A stretch of 64,000 nucleotides of DNA. Origin: CAVVAL01 sp963740215 (GTDB taxonomy: Bacteria; Actinomycetota; Actinomycetes; Mycobacteriales; Cryptosporangiaceae). The position numbers and the translations under genes are program-made. Location of the stretch: the NCBI GenBank assembly GCA_963740215.1, contig CAVUDJ010000005.1, forward strand, positions 372,001 through 436,000, written 5' to 3'. Positions 53,486 to 62,679 of this stretch are shown here, in pieces. The first letter of the stretch is position 1. Every line of letters starts with the position of its first letter. The notes under the pieces were generated by a model that was not told the DNA's origin, did no database searches, and worked only from the letters and a program-made list of their open reading frames with translations.

Positions 53486-54166
53486 ATGCCGCGATACGAC
53501 CTCAAGGACTTGCGCATGACGCTGATAGCGCCCTGGGCGGACGAATCTGTGCGCCTCCGCGAGTTCGAGGTACCGAAGTGGTTCGACGTCAAGCTGCAAC
53601 ACCCCGAGTGGTCGGCATCCGCCGTGCTGAGCGTGGTGATCGACCCGGAATCGGGACCTGTCGCCGCCGGGCTGCGCGCAGACCGGGAGGCCACGGACGC
53701 GTCTTACAGGGATGTCGCTGCCATGCTTGCCGCCACCGCGCCGATGGAGACACTCCTGCAGATCGCGGCTGTGACTGCGATTGGCCTAACCACGATCGAA
53801 CGTGCCCGGGGCCAGCTGTTGTCCGACGTCACCTACGAGCGCCTCGAACTGATGCTGGGGACATCAGCATCGGCAAGGGCTGTACTGGCAAAGGCACATG
53901 ATGCGGCGCGTCCACAGCGACGGCGGACCGTGACCAAAGACCTCTTGCGCCAGGTCGCCGAGGTCTACCGCACGGCGCTGGCTGCCGGTGACCCGCCTAC
54001 GGCCGCGGTAGCAGAACACTTCACGAGATCGCACTCAACAGCCGCTCGCTGGGTTGGGATGGCAAGAACGGCTGGCGAGCTTGGTCCAGCGCCGGGCCGA
54101 CAGGCCGGCGAAGCGATAGACGAGGGAGGAGGCGAGGCAGATGGCGGACCCGATCAAGAGGGTTGA
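53486..54166 (+). CDS. Helix-turn-helix hypothetical protein upstream of integrase
   Basis: 226 residues. A C-terminal HTH reads AGDPPTAAVAEHFTRSHSTA and ARWVGMARTAGELG, the ParB/KorB-like cis-acting pattern seen in proteins beside AICE and prophage integrases. The N-terminal half starts MPRYDLKDLRMTLIAPWADE. It overlaps int by 26 bp and is co-transcribed with it, suggesting a control role in integration. The function is not established. Confidence 0.6.
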   Translation: MPRYDLKDLRMTLIAPWADESVRLREFEVPKWFDVKLQHPEWSASAVLSVVIDPESGPVAAGLRADREATDASYRDVAAMLAATAPMETLLQIAAVTAIGLTTIERARGQLLSDVTYERLELMLGTSASARAVLAKAHDAARPQRRRTVTKDLLRQVAEVYRTALAAGDPPTAAVAEHFTRSHSTAARWVGMARTAGELGPAPGRQAGEAIDEGGGEADGGPDQEG

Positions 54167-55328
54167 GCTCAAGGACGGCACCGTCCGGTACCGGTTCAAG
54201 ACCGACATCGGGCGTGACCCCGTCAGCGGGAAGCGCCGGCAGACCGAGCCGACGTTCGACACCAAGCGCGAAGCGAAGGCGGAGTACGCGCGGATCCGGC
54301 ACGAGGTGGACCGCGGCACGTTCGTGCAGCCCTCGAAGCTGACCGTCGGCCAGTACCTCGACGAGTGGCTGTCGAGTGCCACACGCGACGTCGAACGGGC
54401 GACTGCGGCGAACTACCGGGACGCGGTCCTGCCGGTACGCGAACGGCTCGGCGATCGGCAGTTGCAGCGGCTCACCGAGGCGCACGTCGAGGGCCTGGTC
54501 GACTGGATGCTGACCGAGGGGCGGAAGCGCGGCGGGAAGGCCGGAACCGGTCTGTCGGTGAGGTCTGTGCGGTTGACTCTTGGTCGGTTCCGCTCCGCGC
54601 TCGACGTGGCTGTGCGCCGCGGCCTGGTGGTCAGGAACGTCGCGCTCTACGTCACGATCCCCCGCACCGCGACCAAGGCGGCAGCGGAGGCGCAGGCCCA
54701 GCGCACCCCGTGGACCGAGGCTGAGGTGAAGGCGTTCCTCGCCGGGATCAAGGGCGAGCGACTGTTCGCGGTGATGCTGCTGTGCCTGATGGGGCTGCGG
54801 CCGGCGGAGGTGTGCGGGCTCAGGTGGACAGACGCCGACCTCGACAACGCGACGCTCGCCGTCGGGGACAACACCCGCACGCTCGTCGACGGCCAGGTCG
54901 AGGAGAAGGGATCGAAGAGCCCGGCCGGCAAGCGGGGCCTGCCGCTTCCCGCGTCCGTGCTGGCGGCGCTGAAGACGTTCAGGGTCACGCAGGCGACAGA
55001 GAAGCTGGCGGCCGGCGAGGCGTACACCGGCACGGGCATGTACGTGCTCGTCGACGAGCTGGGCGAGCCGGTCAAGACCGACTGGCTACGGCGCCGCAGC
55101 TACGCCCTGATGGCTCATGTCGGCGTGCGGGGCAAGGGCGAGGTGCGGCTGTACGACTGTCGACACTCGACGCTGACATTCCTCGCCGGTGCCGGTGTGC
55201 CGGACGTAGTGCTCGCGGCCTGGGCTGGCCACGCGGACGGCGGCACGCTCGCGAAGCGGGTCTACATCCACCCGGATTCGAGCCACCTCAAGGTGGCGGC
55301 GGATCGTCTCGGCGAGCTGTTGGGCTGA
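54141..55328 (+). CDS. int: Tyrosine site-specific integrase, element 2
   Basis: 395 residues, intact. Arm-binding N-terminus (RVELKDGTVRYRFKTDIGRD), core-binding domain about 65-165, catalytic domain with Arg220 in GLRPAEV, Arg341 in YDCRHSTLT (Tyr replaces the usual first His of HxxR), His364 in WAGHADG and nucleophile Tyr375 in KRVYIHP. It lies 384 bp from the tRNA-Arg att core. It is distinct in sequence from the element 1 integrase although both use the same tRNA site. Confidence 0.92.
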   Translation: MADPIKRVELKDGTVRYRFKTDIGRDPVSGKRRQTEPTFDTKREAKAEYARIRHEVDRGTFVQPSKLTVGQYLDEWLSSATRDVERATAANYRDAVLPVRERLGDRQLQRLTEAHVEGLVDWMLTEGRKRGGKAGTGLSVRSVRLTLGRFRSALDVAVRRGLVVRNVALYVTIPRTATKAAAEAQAQRTPWTEAEVKAFLAGIKGERLFAVMLLCLMGLRPAEVCGLRWTDADLDNATLAVGDNTRTLVDGQVEEKGSKSPAGKRGLPLPASVLAALKTFRVTQATEKLAAGEAYTGTGMYVLVDELGEPVKTDWLRRRSYALMAHVGVRGKGEVRLYDCRHSTLTFLAGAGVPDVVLAAWAGHADGGTLAKRVYIHPDSSHLKVAADRLGELLG

Positions 55329-55342
55329 GCCCGTTGACTTCT

Positions 55343-55383
55343 GGCATACCTTCCGGCATACTTTCTGGCATCACTTCAAGCAT
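55343..55383. promoter_or_regulatory. Four GGCAT repeats at exact 12-bp pitch, candidate integrase arm sites
   Basis: GGCAT at 55343, 55355 and 55367 and AGCAT at 55379 are spaced exactly 12 bp, starting 15 bp after the int stop. The position and phasing parallel the GTCACTCA pairs of element 1. They also lie just upstream of the 55403 gene, so a role in its promoter is possible. Confidence 0.55.
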
Positions 55384-55402
55384 AGATACGGAGGTCAGCC
55401 GC

Positions 55403-55612
55403 ATGGCCGAGAGCGAGAAGGTGCGAGAGAACCGTCTCCGCCGCATGGCCGATCGGCAGGCGCTCAGGCTGACGAAGTCGCGCCGCCGCGACCCGCGCGC
55501 CGCTGACTACGGCACGTTCTGGCTGATCGACGCGGGATCCAACGCAGTTGTCGGCGGCGGCCAGTTCGGCATGACCCTCGAAGCGGTCGAGCATCATCTG
55601 CTCGGCAAGTAG
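55403..55612 (+). CDS. Small conserved basic protein
   Basis: 69 residues, ATG at 55403 with GGAGG 8 nt upstream. RRMADRQALRLTKSRRRDPR then YGTFWLIDAGSNAVVGG and a closing helix; proteins of this pattern are widespread as small ORFs in actinomycete genomes. The basic N-terminus suggests nucleic-acid contact. It lies between int and att. Confidence 0.7.
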   Translation: MAESEKVRENRLRRMADRQALRLTKSRRRDPRAADYGTFWLIDAGSNAVVGGGQFGMTLEAVEHHLLGK

Positions 55613-55662
55613 CAGTACAACCGTCCGTGAGGAAATGTGAGATGGGGCTGGCCCGGACAGCA

Positions 55663-55701
55663 GTCAGGGCCTCGTCCGAGTTAACGAACTAAGGCCCTGA
55701 C
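55663..55701 (-). terminator. Terminator of tRNA-Arg supplied by element 2
   Basis: GTCAGGGCCT pairs with AGGCCCTGAC (10 bp, 19-nt loop) just beyond the att core, 26 bp past the tRNA 3' end. The other att copies have a different hairpin in the same place, so the incoming element appears to replace the tRNA terminator. Confidence 0.6.
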
Positions 55702-55712
55702 CTGCATCATCC

Positions 55713-55768
55713 GTCTCAACCAGACGCGCGCTCGGCAGGACTCGAACCTGCAACCTCTTGATCCGTAG
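55713..55768. repeat. att copy 3 (tRNA-proximal junction of element 2)
   Basis: 56 bp identical to 4098-4153 and 28596-28651. It covers the 3' 42 nt of tRNA-Arg from the anticodon loop to the discriminator base, plus 14 bp downstream. This copy belongs to the intact tRNA. Confidence 0.92.
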
Positions 55769-55799
55769 TCAAGTGCTCTATCCGTTGAGCTACGAGCGC
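55727..55799 (-). tRNA. tRNA-Arg (anticodon ACG)
   Basis: 73 nt without encoded CCA. Acceptor stem GCGCTCG/CGAGCGC, D-arm TAGCTCAACGGATAGAGC, anticodon stem CTTGA/TCAAG with loop CTACGGA (anticodon ACG), T-arm GCAGGTTCGAGTCCTGC. It is the integration target of both elements. The intact gene remains because each att copy restores the 3' half. Confidence 0.96.
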
Positions 55800-55820
55800 A
55801 TGCTTTGTTCAGTTTACTTG

Positions 55821-55910
55821 CGGAGGCTCCGGGATTTGAACCCGGGATGGGGGGTAACCCCAAACCGCATTAGCAGTGCGGCGCCATAGACCAGACTAGG
55901 CGAAGCCTCC
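55821..55910 (-). tRNA. tRNA-Ser (anticodon GCT)
   Basis: 90 nt without encoded CCA. Acceptor GGAGGCT/AGCCTCC, anticodon loop CTGCTAA (GCT), a long variable arm (GGGGTTACCCCCC region) as expected for serine, and T-arm CCCGGGTTCAAATCCCGG. It lies 22 bp upstream of tRNA-Arg in the same direction. Confidence 0.95.
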
Positions 55911-56061
55911 CGGGGCCTCACGAGGCCACCGCCGACGAGGGTACAGGGCGCCCGTACCGCCGAGCAAAGCGGATACCCGCCTCGCCGCAGCGACGCTCGC
56001 GACCAGCGCGAACATCGCGTCCGAGTGCCGCGGGTGCGCGCACGCCGTACCCTCACAGTTG

Positions 56062-56808
56062 ATGACTACGCCACCATCGCCCCCAGCCGACGCTGACGCT
56101 TTCGCGGTGTCCGGACTCGCTCCGAGCGGTCGACCTGAGCTGCTTCCCGCGGGCCTGCTCGAGCACATGCGTGCGGATCCGCTGCGCGCCCCGGAATACG
56201 TAGCGCTCGCCGCCGTGGAGCAGTTCGGCCCGGAGGCGCAGGCGTGGATCGCGGAGTTCCGCGCCCAGTTCCCGTATGTCACGTCGCACCACCTGGCGCA
56301 GGTCACGCGGAAGCGGTTCGTGAAGCTGAGCAGCCTGTCCGGCGCGGTCGCCGGCGTGGCGGGCGCCGTCGGCGCGGTGGTCGACATCGGCGTCCTCGCG
56401 TGGAACCAGGCCCGAATGGTGATCTACCTCGCCACCATCTACGGCGAGGATCCCACCAACCGCGACCGAGCCGTCGAGCTGCTCGTGCTCCAGAACGTCC
56501 ACAAGTACATGGGCGCCGCCCAGACGGCGCTGGATGTCGCCGCTCGCCGGGCTGCCCCCGCTGACCTCCTGAAACACAGCAGCACGGTGCAGGGCAGCCG
56601 AGGCTCGCTCCTGGCGCTGGCCGTCACGCTCGCGAAGATGGGCGGGGTCAAGCTGGCGAAGAAGGGGCTACTCAAGCTGATCCCGTTCGCGGCGGTACCG
56701 TTCGGCGCCGTCATGAACGCCAGCTCCACCGGCGACCTCGCCGACCGCGCCATCGCCATGTACACGCACCGCCAGCAGCAGCGCCACCAGCTCCCGCCCG
56801 CCACCTAG
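56062..56808 (+). CDS. EcsC-family-like protein
   Basis: 248 residues from the ATG at 56062. RAPEYVALAAVEQFGPEAQA, VKLSSLSGAVAGVAGAVGAV, VDIGVLAWNQARMVIYLATI followed by YGEDPTNRDRAVELL form the EcsC/DUF697-like core with glycine-rich membrane-associated helices. The C-terminal part repeats hydrophobic segments (LLKLIPFAAVPFGAVMNAS). The family's biochemical role is unknown. First chromosomal gene right of the tRNAs. Confidence 0.7.
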   Translation: MTTPPSPPADADAFAVSGLAPSGRPELLPAGLLEHMRADPLRAPEYVALAAVEQFGPEAQAWIAEFRAQFPYVTSHHLAQVTRKRFVKLSSLSGAVAGVAGAVGAVVDIGVLAWNQARMVIYLATIYGEDPTNRDRAVELLVLQNVHKYMGAAQTALDVAARRAAPADLLKHSSTVQGSRGSLLALAVTLAKMGGVKLAKKGLLKLIPFAAVPFGAVMNASSTGDLADRAIAMYTHRQQQRHQLPPAT

Positions 56809-56911
56809 CCGGCGGACCCAACTGTCGGGCTTTTGGCGGCATCCTCCGCCCAGTTTGAGGACCACTGCCCGGACAGTCCGTTTTGTCCGGGCCCCGCCAC
56901 CCAAGGCACCC

Positions 56912-58510
56912 CTAGCGCGCCGAGCGCCAGTCCAGCATCGCCTCTTCCAGGTCCAGCTCGTACATGACCTGACGCATGACTTCGTCGTCGAGCAGCCTGG
57001 CGTTGCGCAGTTCCAGGAACACAGCCCGTTCGGCTGCCACCATCTCGCGCCGCAACCGACGGAACGCAGCCGACGGCGTCTCCTCGCCCCGAGGCCCGGT
57101 GCCGCCCCCGAGCCGTTCCCACGCTGCGTTGCGCCGGTTCTCCGCCATCATCCGGAGGCGCTCCACCACGTCCTCCGGCGGCGAGTCCTCGGAGACCAGC
57201 TGGTCCAGCCGGTCGATCGCGGCGTTGATGGCGCGGTGCTGCGCGCTGGCCTCGGCAAGGTTGTCGCGGTAGCTCTCGTCGGCCTCGATCCCGATGCGCC
57301 GGATCACCCACGGCAACGTGAAGCCCTGCAGCACGAGCGTGCCGAGCACCACCGAGAACGTGAGGAACAGGATCTCCGACCGCGCCGGAAAGTCCGGGGC
57401 GAGCGCGAACGCCGCGGCGAGCGACACCACGCCGCGCATGCCGGCCCACGAGACCACGGCGGGAACCTGCCATGGCGGCAACGGGTCGCGTTCGCGGATC
57501 CGCGAGGACATCCACCGCGGCAGGTACGTGAACGGGAACACCCAGGCGATCCGCACAAGGATCACCACGCCAACCAGAAGCACCGCATAACCGATATAAC
57601 GCCAGCCGCCCTCGGAGCCCACAGGCAGGCCGCGCACGACGGCAGGCAGCTGCAAACCGATCAGCGCGAACACGACCGACTCCAGCAGGAAGTCGATCAT
57701 CCGCCACACCGCTCGCGCCTGGAGCCGCGCGGCGTAGCTGGTCGCGGCCTCGTGATGCCCCAGGTACAGCCCGACGACCACGACCGCCAGCACGCCCGAC
57801 GCGTGGATCGACTCGGCAAGCAGGTACACGGCGAACGGCGTCATCAGGCTCAGCGTGTTCTCCAGCACGGGCGCCTCGATGCGCTGCCGCAACCAGTGCA
57901 CGCCGACAGCCAGCACGAGCCCGACCGCGACCCCGCCACCCGCCGCGAGCAGGAACATCCCGGTGCCTTCGAGCAGCGAGATCCCGCCGCCGACCGCCGC
58001 CGCGACGGCCACCCGCAAGGCGGTGAGAGCAGTGGCGTCGTTCACGAGGCTCTCGCCGCCGAGGATCGTCAGCACCCGCCGTGGCAACCCCAGCTCGCGC
58101 CCGATCGCGGTGGCGGCCACCGCGTCCGGCGGCGCCACGATCGCGCCGAGCGCGAACGCCGCCGCCAGAGGAATGCCCGGGATCACCGCGTGGACGACGA
58201 ACCCCACGATCACCGTCGTCGCCAGCACCAGCCCGACCGACAGGAAGCCGATCGGCCGCAGGTTCGCCCGGAACCCGATGTACGAACTCTCCAGCGCCGC
58301 CGAGTACAGCAGCGGCGGCAGGAACAGCAGCAACACGAGGTGCGGATCGAGGGTGTAGTCCGGTACCCCGGGTATGAACGAGACCCCGAGACCGACAACG
58401 ACGAGCAACACAGGAGCCGATACACGCAGCTGCCGCGCCAGCCCGGCGACGACCGTCGCCCCGACCAACAGGCCGAATGCCGCCAGTCCAAGGTCCACGC
58501 TGTCCTCCAT
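56912..58510 (-). CDS. Na+/H+ antiporter, CPA1 family
   Basis: 532 residues with about 12 membrane helices. Transport signatures: FLPPLLYSAALESSY, GAIVAPPDAVAATAIGRELG with the paired ion-binding Asp region, and LGGESLVNDATALTALRVAV. A cytoplasmic C-terminal tail of about 130 residues is rich in Arg/Glu helices. It exchanges Na+ (or K+) for H+ across the cytoplasmic membrane. Large open frames on the opposite strand (56855-58861 and 56805-58562) are shadows. Confidence 0.93.
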   Translation of the reverse strand: MEDSVDLGLAAFGLLVGATVVAGLARQLRVSAPVLLVVVGLGVSFIPGVPDYTLDPHLVLLLFLPPLLYSAALESSYIGFRANLRPIGFLSVGLVLATTVIVGFVVHAVIPGIPLAAAFALGAIVAPPDAVAATAIGRELGLPRRVLTILGGESLVNDATALTALRVAVAAAVGGGISLLEGTGMFLLAAGGGVAVGLVLAVGVHWLRQRIEAPVLENTLSLMTPFAVYLLAESIHASGVLAVVVVGLYLGHHEAATSYAARLQARAVWRMIDFLLESVVFALIGLQLPAVVRGLPVGSEGGWRYIGYAVLLVGVVILVRIAWVFPFTYLPRWMSSRIRERDPLPPWQVPAVVSWAGMRGVVSLAAAFALAPDFPARSEILFLTFSVVLGTLVLQGFTLPWVIRRIGIEADESYRDNLAEASAQHRAINAAIDRLDQLVSEDSPPEDVVERLRMMAENRRNAAWERLGGGTGPRGEETPSAAFRRLRREMVAAERAVFLELRNARLLDDEVMRQVMYELDLEEAMLDWRSAR

Positions 58511-58603
58511 GCGATTCCCTTTCGCCGGCGATCAGCAACAGCCTCGCACCCGGGCCGGGCATTCCCGGCGAGGCAGAATCGCGGTAACACAGAAGGAGCG
58601 CCG

Positions 58604-58857
58604 ATGTACCTCTGCAGTCATCTCGAAGAAGCCGCCGACATCTCGCCGAGAACCACCGAGGGCTGCGAGGAGTGCCTCGCCCAGGGCACCAGGTGGGTCC
58701 ACCTCCGCACGTGCCTCACCTGCGGGCATGTCGGCTGCTGCGACTCGTCGCCGGAGCGGCACGCCAGAGCGCACTTCCAGGTCACCAGCCACCCCGTGAT
58801 CCGCTCCGCGGAGAAGGACGAGGCCTGGCGCTGGTGCTTCGTCCACGAGCTTCTCGC

Positions 58858-58861
<4 letters not shown>
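58604..58861 (+). CDS. UBP-type zinc-finger protein
   Basis: 85 residues with GAAGGAG before the ATG. CSHL, CEECLAQGTRWVHLRTCLTC, GHVGCCDSSPERHARAHFQV and SHPVIRSAEKDEAWRWCFVH give the full Cys/His set of a ZnF-UBP domain. Stand-alone copies are frequent next to antiporter genes in actinomycetes. There is no ubiquitin in such hosts, so the bacterial ligand is unknown. Its stop overlaps the convergent thiQ stop. Confidence 0.9.
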
Positions 58862-59862
<1,001 letters not shown>

Positions 59863-59863
<1 letters not shown>

Positions 59864-61512
59864 CAGAACTCTCCCGAGCGGTCGAGGCGCACGCGTTCCA
59901 GCGCCAGCAGCGAGCCGGCGCAGAGCACCATGAGGATCGTGCTCAGCGCCATCGCCTGCCCGTAGTTGAGGTCGCCGGGGCGGGACAGGAAGCGGTAGAT
60001 CGCGATGGGCACGGTCGGCGTGTCCGGCCGGGCGATGAAGACGGTGGCGCCGAACTCGCCGAGCGAGATCGCGAACGCGAAGCCAGCGGCGACGAGCAGT
60101 GCCCGCCACACGATAGGCAGGTCCACCTCGCGCCATGCCCGCAGCGGCGACGCCCCGAGCACGGCAGCGGCCTCCCGGAGCCGCTCGTCCACGGCGCGCA
60201 GCACGGGCAGGATCGTGCGCACCACGAACGGCACCGCCACCAGCGCCTGCGCGATCGGCACGAGCAGCACCGACTGGCGCAGGTCGATCGGTGGGGTGTC
60301 GAGCGAGATGAGGAACCCGAATCCGACCGTGACCGCCGACGTGCCGAGCGGCAGCATGAGCAGTGCGTCGGTGCCCCTGACCAGCCGGCCCGCGTCGCGG
60401 GTCATCGCGGCCGCCGCCAGCCCGCCGACGAGCAGCGCGATCGCGGTGGCCGCCGCCGCGAACGCCAGCGAGTTGCCGACCGCCTCCCACGGCGGGACGA
60501 ACAGCGTGCTGCCGGTGTCGTTGTGGGCCAGCTCGCGGTAGAAGGTGAAGCCGTACCCGTCGCGCGTGGCGAGCGACCGTTCGACGAGCACCACCAGCGG
60601 ACCTCCCAGCAGGGCGGCCATGACCGCGAGGTTCGCCACGAGGAACGTCCACTGCCCCGGGTTCCTCGGCCGGTGCGCGCCGTGCACCGCGCTGACCAGC
60701 TTCAACGCGGACTCTCTCGTGCGGATGGTCCACGCGTGAAACGCGAGCAGGGTCGCGACGACCGCGAACTGGAGCATGGACAGGACCGCCGCCACCGGCA
60801 GATCGAGCAGCTGAGCGGTCTGGCGGTAGATCTCGACCTCAAGCGTGGCGTACTCGGGCCCGCCGAGCACCTGGATCACGCCGAACGACGTGAACGTGAA
60901 CAGGAACACCATGAGCGCGGCGGCGCTGACGGCGGGAGCGAGCGCCGGCAGGGTGACATACAGCCATGCCCGCCAGCGGTTCGCGCCGAGCACCTGGGCG
61001 GCTTCCTCCTGGCGCGGATCGAGGTGGGTCCAGAGCCCGCCGACAGTCCGCACCACGACGGCGTAGTTGAAGAAGACGTGAGCGGCGAGGATCGCCCAGA
61101 TGGTGCGATCGAGGTTGAGGCCGAGCACGTCGAACACGGCCAGGAACGCCGCCCCGACAACGACTGTTGGCAGCACGAACGGCACGGTGACCACCGCACG
61201 CAGCAGCACCTTGCCCGGGAAGTCGAGCCTGGCGAAGACGTAAGCCCCGGGCAGGGCGATGACGACCGTGAGCACAGTGGACACCGCCGCCAGCCACACC
61301 GTGAACCACAGCGTGCTCAGCGTTTCGGGCGCGGTGAGGGTGTCCCAGGCGCCGCCCGCGCTCAGGCCCAGTTGCAGGATCGAGCCGACCGGGTAGGCGA
61401 AGAAGACCGCCAGGAACACCAGCGGCACAAGCAGGAGCGCTCCGCGCGCCCACCGCCGCCCACCTGCGGTTGGATTCCGCAGCCTGGCTGCGGAATCCAA
61501 CCGCAGGGTCAC
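59863..61512 (-). CDS. thiP: Thiamine-type ABC transporter permease
   Basis: 549 residues from the GTG at 61512, chosen because it overlaps the thiB stop as GTGA; an earlier GTG at 61533 would overlap thiB by 25 bp. It is a double-length permease with twelve predicted helices and two EAA loops (EEAAQVLGANRWRAWLYVTL and REAAAVLGASPLRAWREVDL), as in ThiP/FbpB proteins. The riboswitch and binding-protein context support thiamine, TPP or a precursor as substrate. The 45-bp palindrome falls in its first codons. Confidence 0.88.
61463..61507. repeat. 45-bp perfect palindrome at the thiB/thiP junction
   Basis: A 22-bp arm running from 61463 to 61484 is perfectly inverted at 61486-61507 with one central base. 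It starts 2 bp after the thiB stop and encodes LRLDSAARLRNPTAG at the thiP N-terminus. As RNA it would form a very stable hairpin between a highly needed binding protein and its permease. Confidence 0.8.
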
Positions 61513-62552
61513 TTGAGCACGATGGCGGTCCACGTCTTGATCCAGTCCTCCCGGTTGGCCGCGATCTCCTCGGCCGGGAGCGTCTTCGGATCGGTCGGCT
61601 TCGCGGCGAACTTCGTGAACACGGCCGGCAGGGTGGCGTCCTCCCGCGCGGGGAAGACGAACATCTGCATCGGCACGTCCTGCTGGAACTCGCGGCTGAG
61701 CAGGAAGTCGAGCAGCTTCTTGCCGCCGTCGGCGTTGGCGGCGCCGTCGAGCAGGCCGGCGAACTCGATCTGGCGGAAGCAGGTGTCGAGCGCCACCCCG
61801 GTCGGCGCCTCGGTCAGCGGCTTCTCCGAGAACGCGACCTCGGCCGGCGGGCTCGACGCGTACGAGACAACGAGCGGCTTCTTGCCCTTGCTCTGCGATC
61901 CACCGGAGAAGCTGCCGTTGTACGCCTGCTCCCAGCCGTCGACGACCTCGACCCCGTTGGCCTTGAGGTCACGCCAGTACTTCTCCCAACCGTCCGCACC
62001 AAACTCGGCGATCGAACCGAGCAGGAACGCCAGGCCAGGTGACGACGTGGCCGGGTTCTCGACGACGAGCTGGTTCCTGTACTCGGGCTTCGTCAGGTCG
62101 GCGAAGGTGGCCGGCGGCTTCTTCGCGCCGGTGAACGCCTTCTTGTCGTAGTTGACGCAGACGTCGCCGTAGTCGACCGGCGTGACGTGGTGCCCAGGGT
62201 CGAGCTTGAACTCGTCCGGCACCTGGTCGAGGCCCTTCGCCTCGTACCGCGTGAAGATCTTCTCGTCCAGCGCCCGCGACAGGAACGTGTTGTCGACGCC
62301 GAAGAACACGTCGCCCTGCGGCTTGCCCTTGGTGAGGATCGCCTGGTTGACGGCCGCGCCGGCGTCGCCGCTGCGGAGCACCTTGACGGTGATCCCGGTC
62401 TCCTTGGTGAAGCCGTCGAGGACTTCCTTTGTCACCGCGAACGACTCGTGGGTGACGAGCGTGACCTCGTTCTTGTCGGCGCCGCTGTCGTTACAGGCTG
62501 TGAGCGCGGTCGCGGCGACGATAGCCGCGACGAGCGCACGTGTGAACACCAT
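61509..62552 (-). CDS. thiB: Thiamine ABC transporter substrate-binding lipoprotein
   Basis: 347 residues from the ATG at 62552, with GGAGGGAAGG upstream (also part of the riboswitch 3' side). Lipobox ALTAC follows a hydrophobic leader. EVTLVTHESFAVTKEVLDGF is the usual ThiB/TbpA start, and GDVFFGVDNTFLSRALDEKI, YGDVCVNYDKKAF and KPLVVSYASSPPAEVAF are further family blocks. It captures thiamine (or a phosphate) outside the membrane and passes it to ThiP. Confidence 0.93.
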   Translation of the reverse strand: MVFTRALVAAIVAATALTACNDSGADKNEVTLVTHESFAVTKEVLDGFTKETGITVKVLRSGDAGAAVNQAILTKGKPQGDVFFGVDNTFLSRALDEKIFTRYEAKGLDQVPDEFKLDPGHHVTPVDYGDVCVNYDKKAFTGAKKPPATFADLTKPEYRNQLVVENPATSSPGLAFLLGSIAEFGADGWEKYWRDLKANGVEVVDGWEQAYNGSFSGGSQSKGKKPLVVSYASSPPAEVAFSEKPLTEAPTGVALDTCFRQIEFAGLLDGAANADGGKKLLDFLLSREFQQDVPMQMFVFPAREDATLPAVFTKFAAKPTDPKTLPAEEIAANREDWIKTWTAIVLK

Positions 62553-62565
62553 GAGGAACCTTCCC

Positions 62566-62652
62566 TCCGCTGGCATTACCCAGTGCAGGTTCGACGGGTC
62601 GGCGGCGCTGGCGGCCACCCTCTCAGCCCGGCTGTCCCGAGCTCCCCGGCGG
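62566..62652 (-). ncRNA. TPP riboswitch (THI element)
   Basis: On the minus strand the conserved TPP aptamer is complete: GGGGAGC P1/P2 side, GGGCTGAGAGGG, the P4/P5 arm, GAACCTG, then CTGGGTAATGCCAGCG and AGGGA. The Shine-Dalgarno of thiB lies in the closing 3' strand, so TPP binding would hide it and shut off translation. This confirms the thiamine assignment of the downstream transporter. Confidence 0.95.
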
Positions 62653-62679
62653 GCGTATGGTGCGCCCGCGTCGCTCATC

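Larger units (their letters stand above)
28596..55768. mobile_element. Element 2: AICE/phage-like chimeric integrative element, 27 kb
   Basis: Bounded by att cores at 28596 and 55713, with its integrase next to the tRNA. It carries AICE transfer genes (WhiB, SpdB, FtsK-like ATPase) on the plus strand. On the minus strand is a phage-type block with a tail tape-measure protein, a candidate small terminase, a D5-type primase/helicase and HTH proteins. No portal, capsid, large terminase, tail fibre or lysis gene can be seen. It therefore does not look like a complete prophage. Confidence 0.8.

Noticed and set aside
28596..55768. Element 2 as a complete prophage
   Set aside because: No portal, capsid, large terminase, tail tube, fibre, holin or endolysin could be recognised, while conjugative genes are present.
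60523..62151. 542-aa plus-strand frame across thiP and thiB
   Set aside because: Arg/Asp/His-rich shadow of the intact transporter genes.
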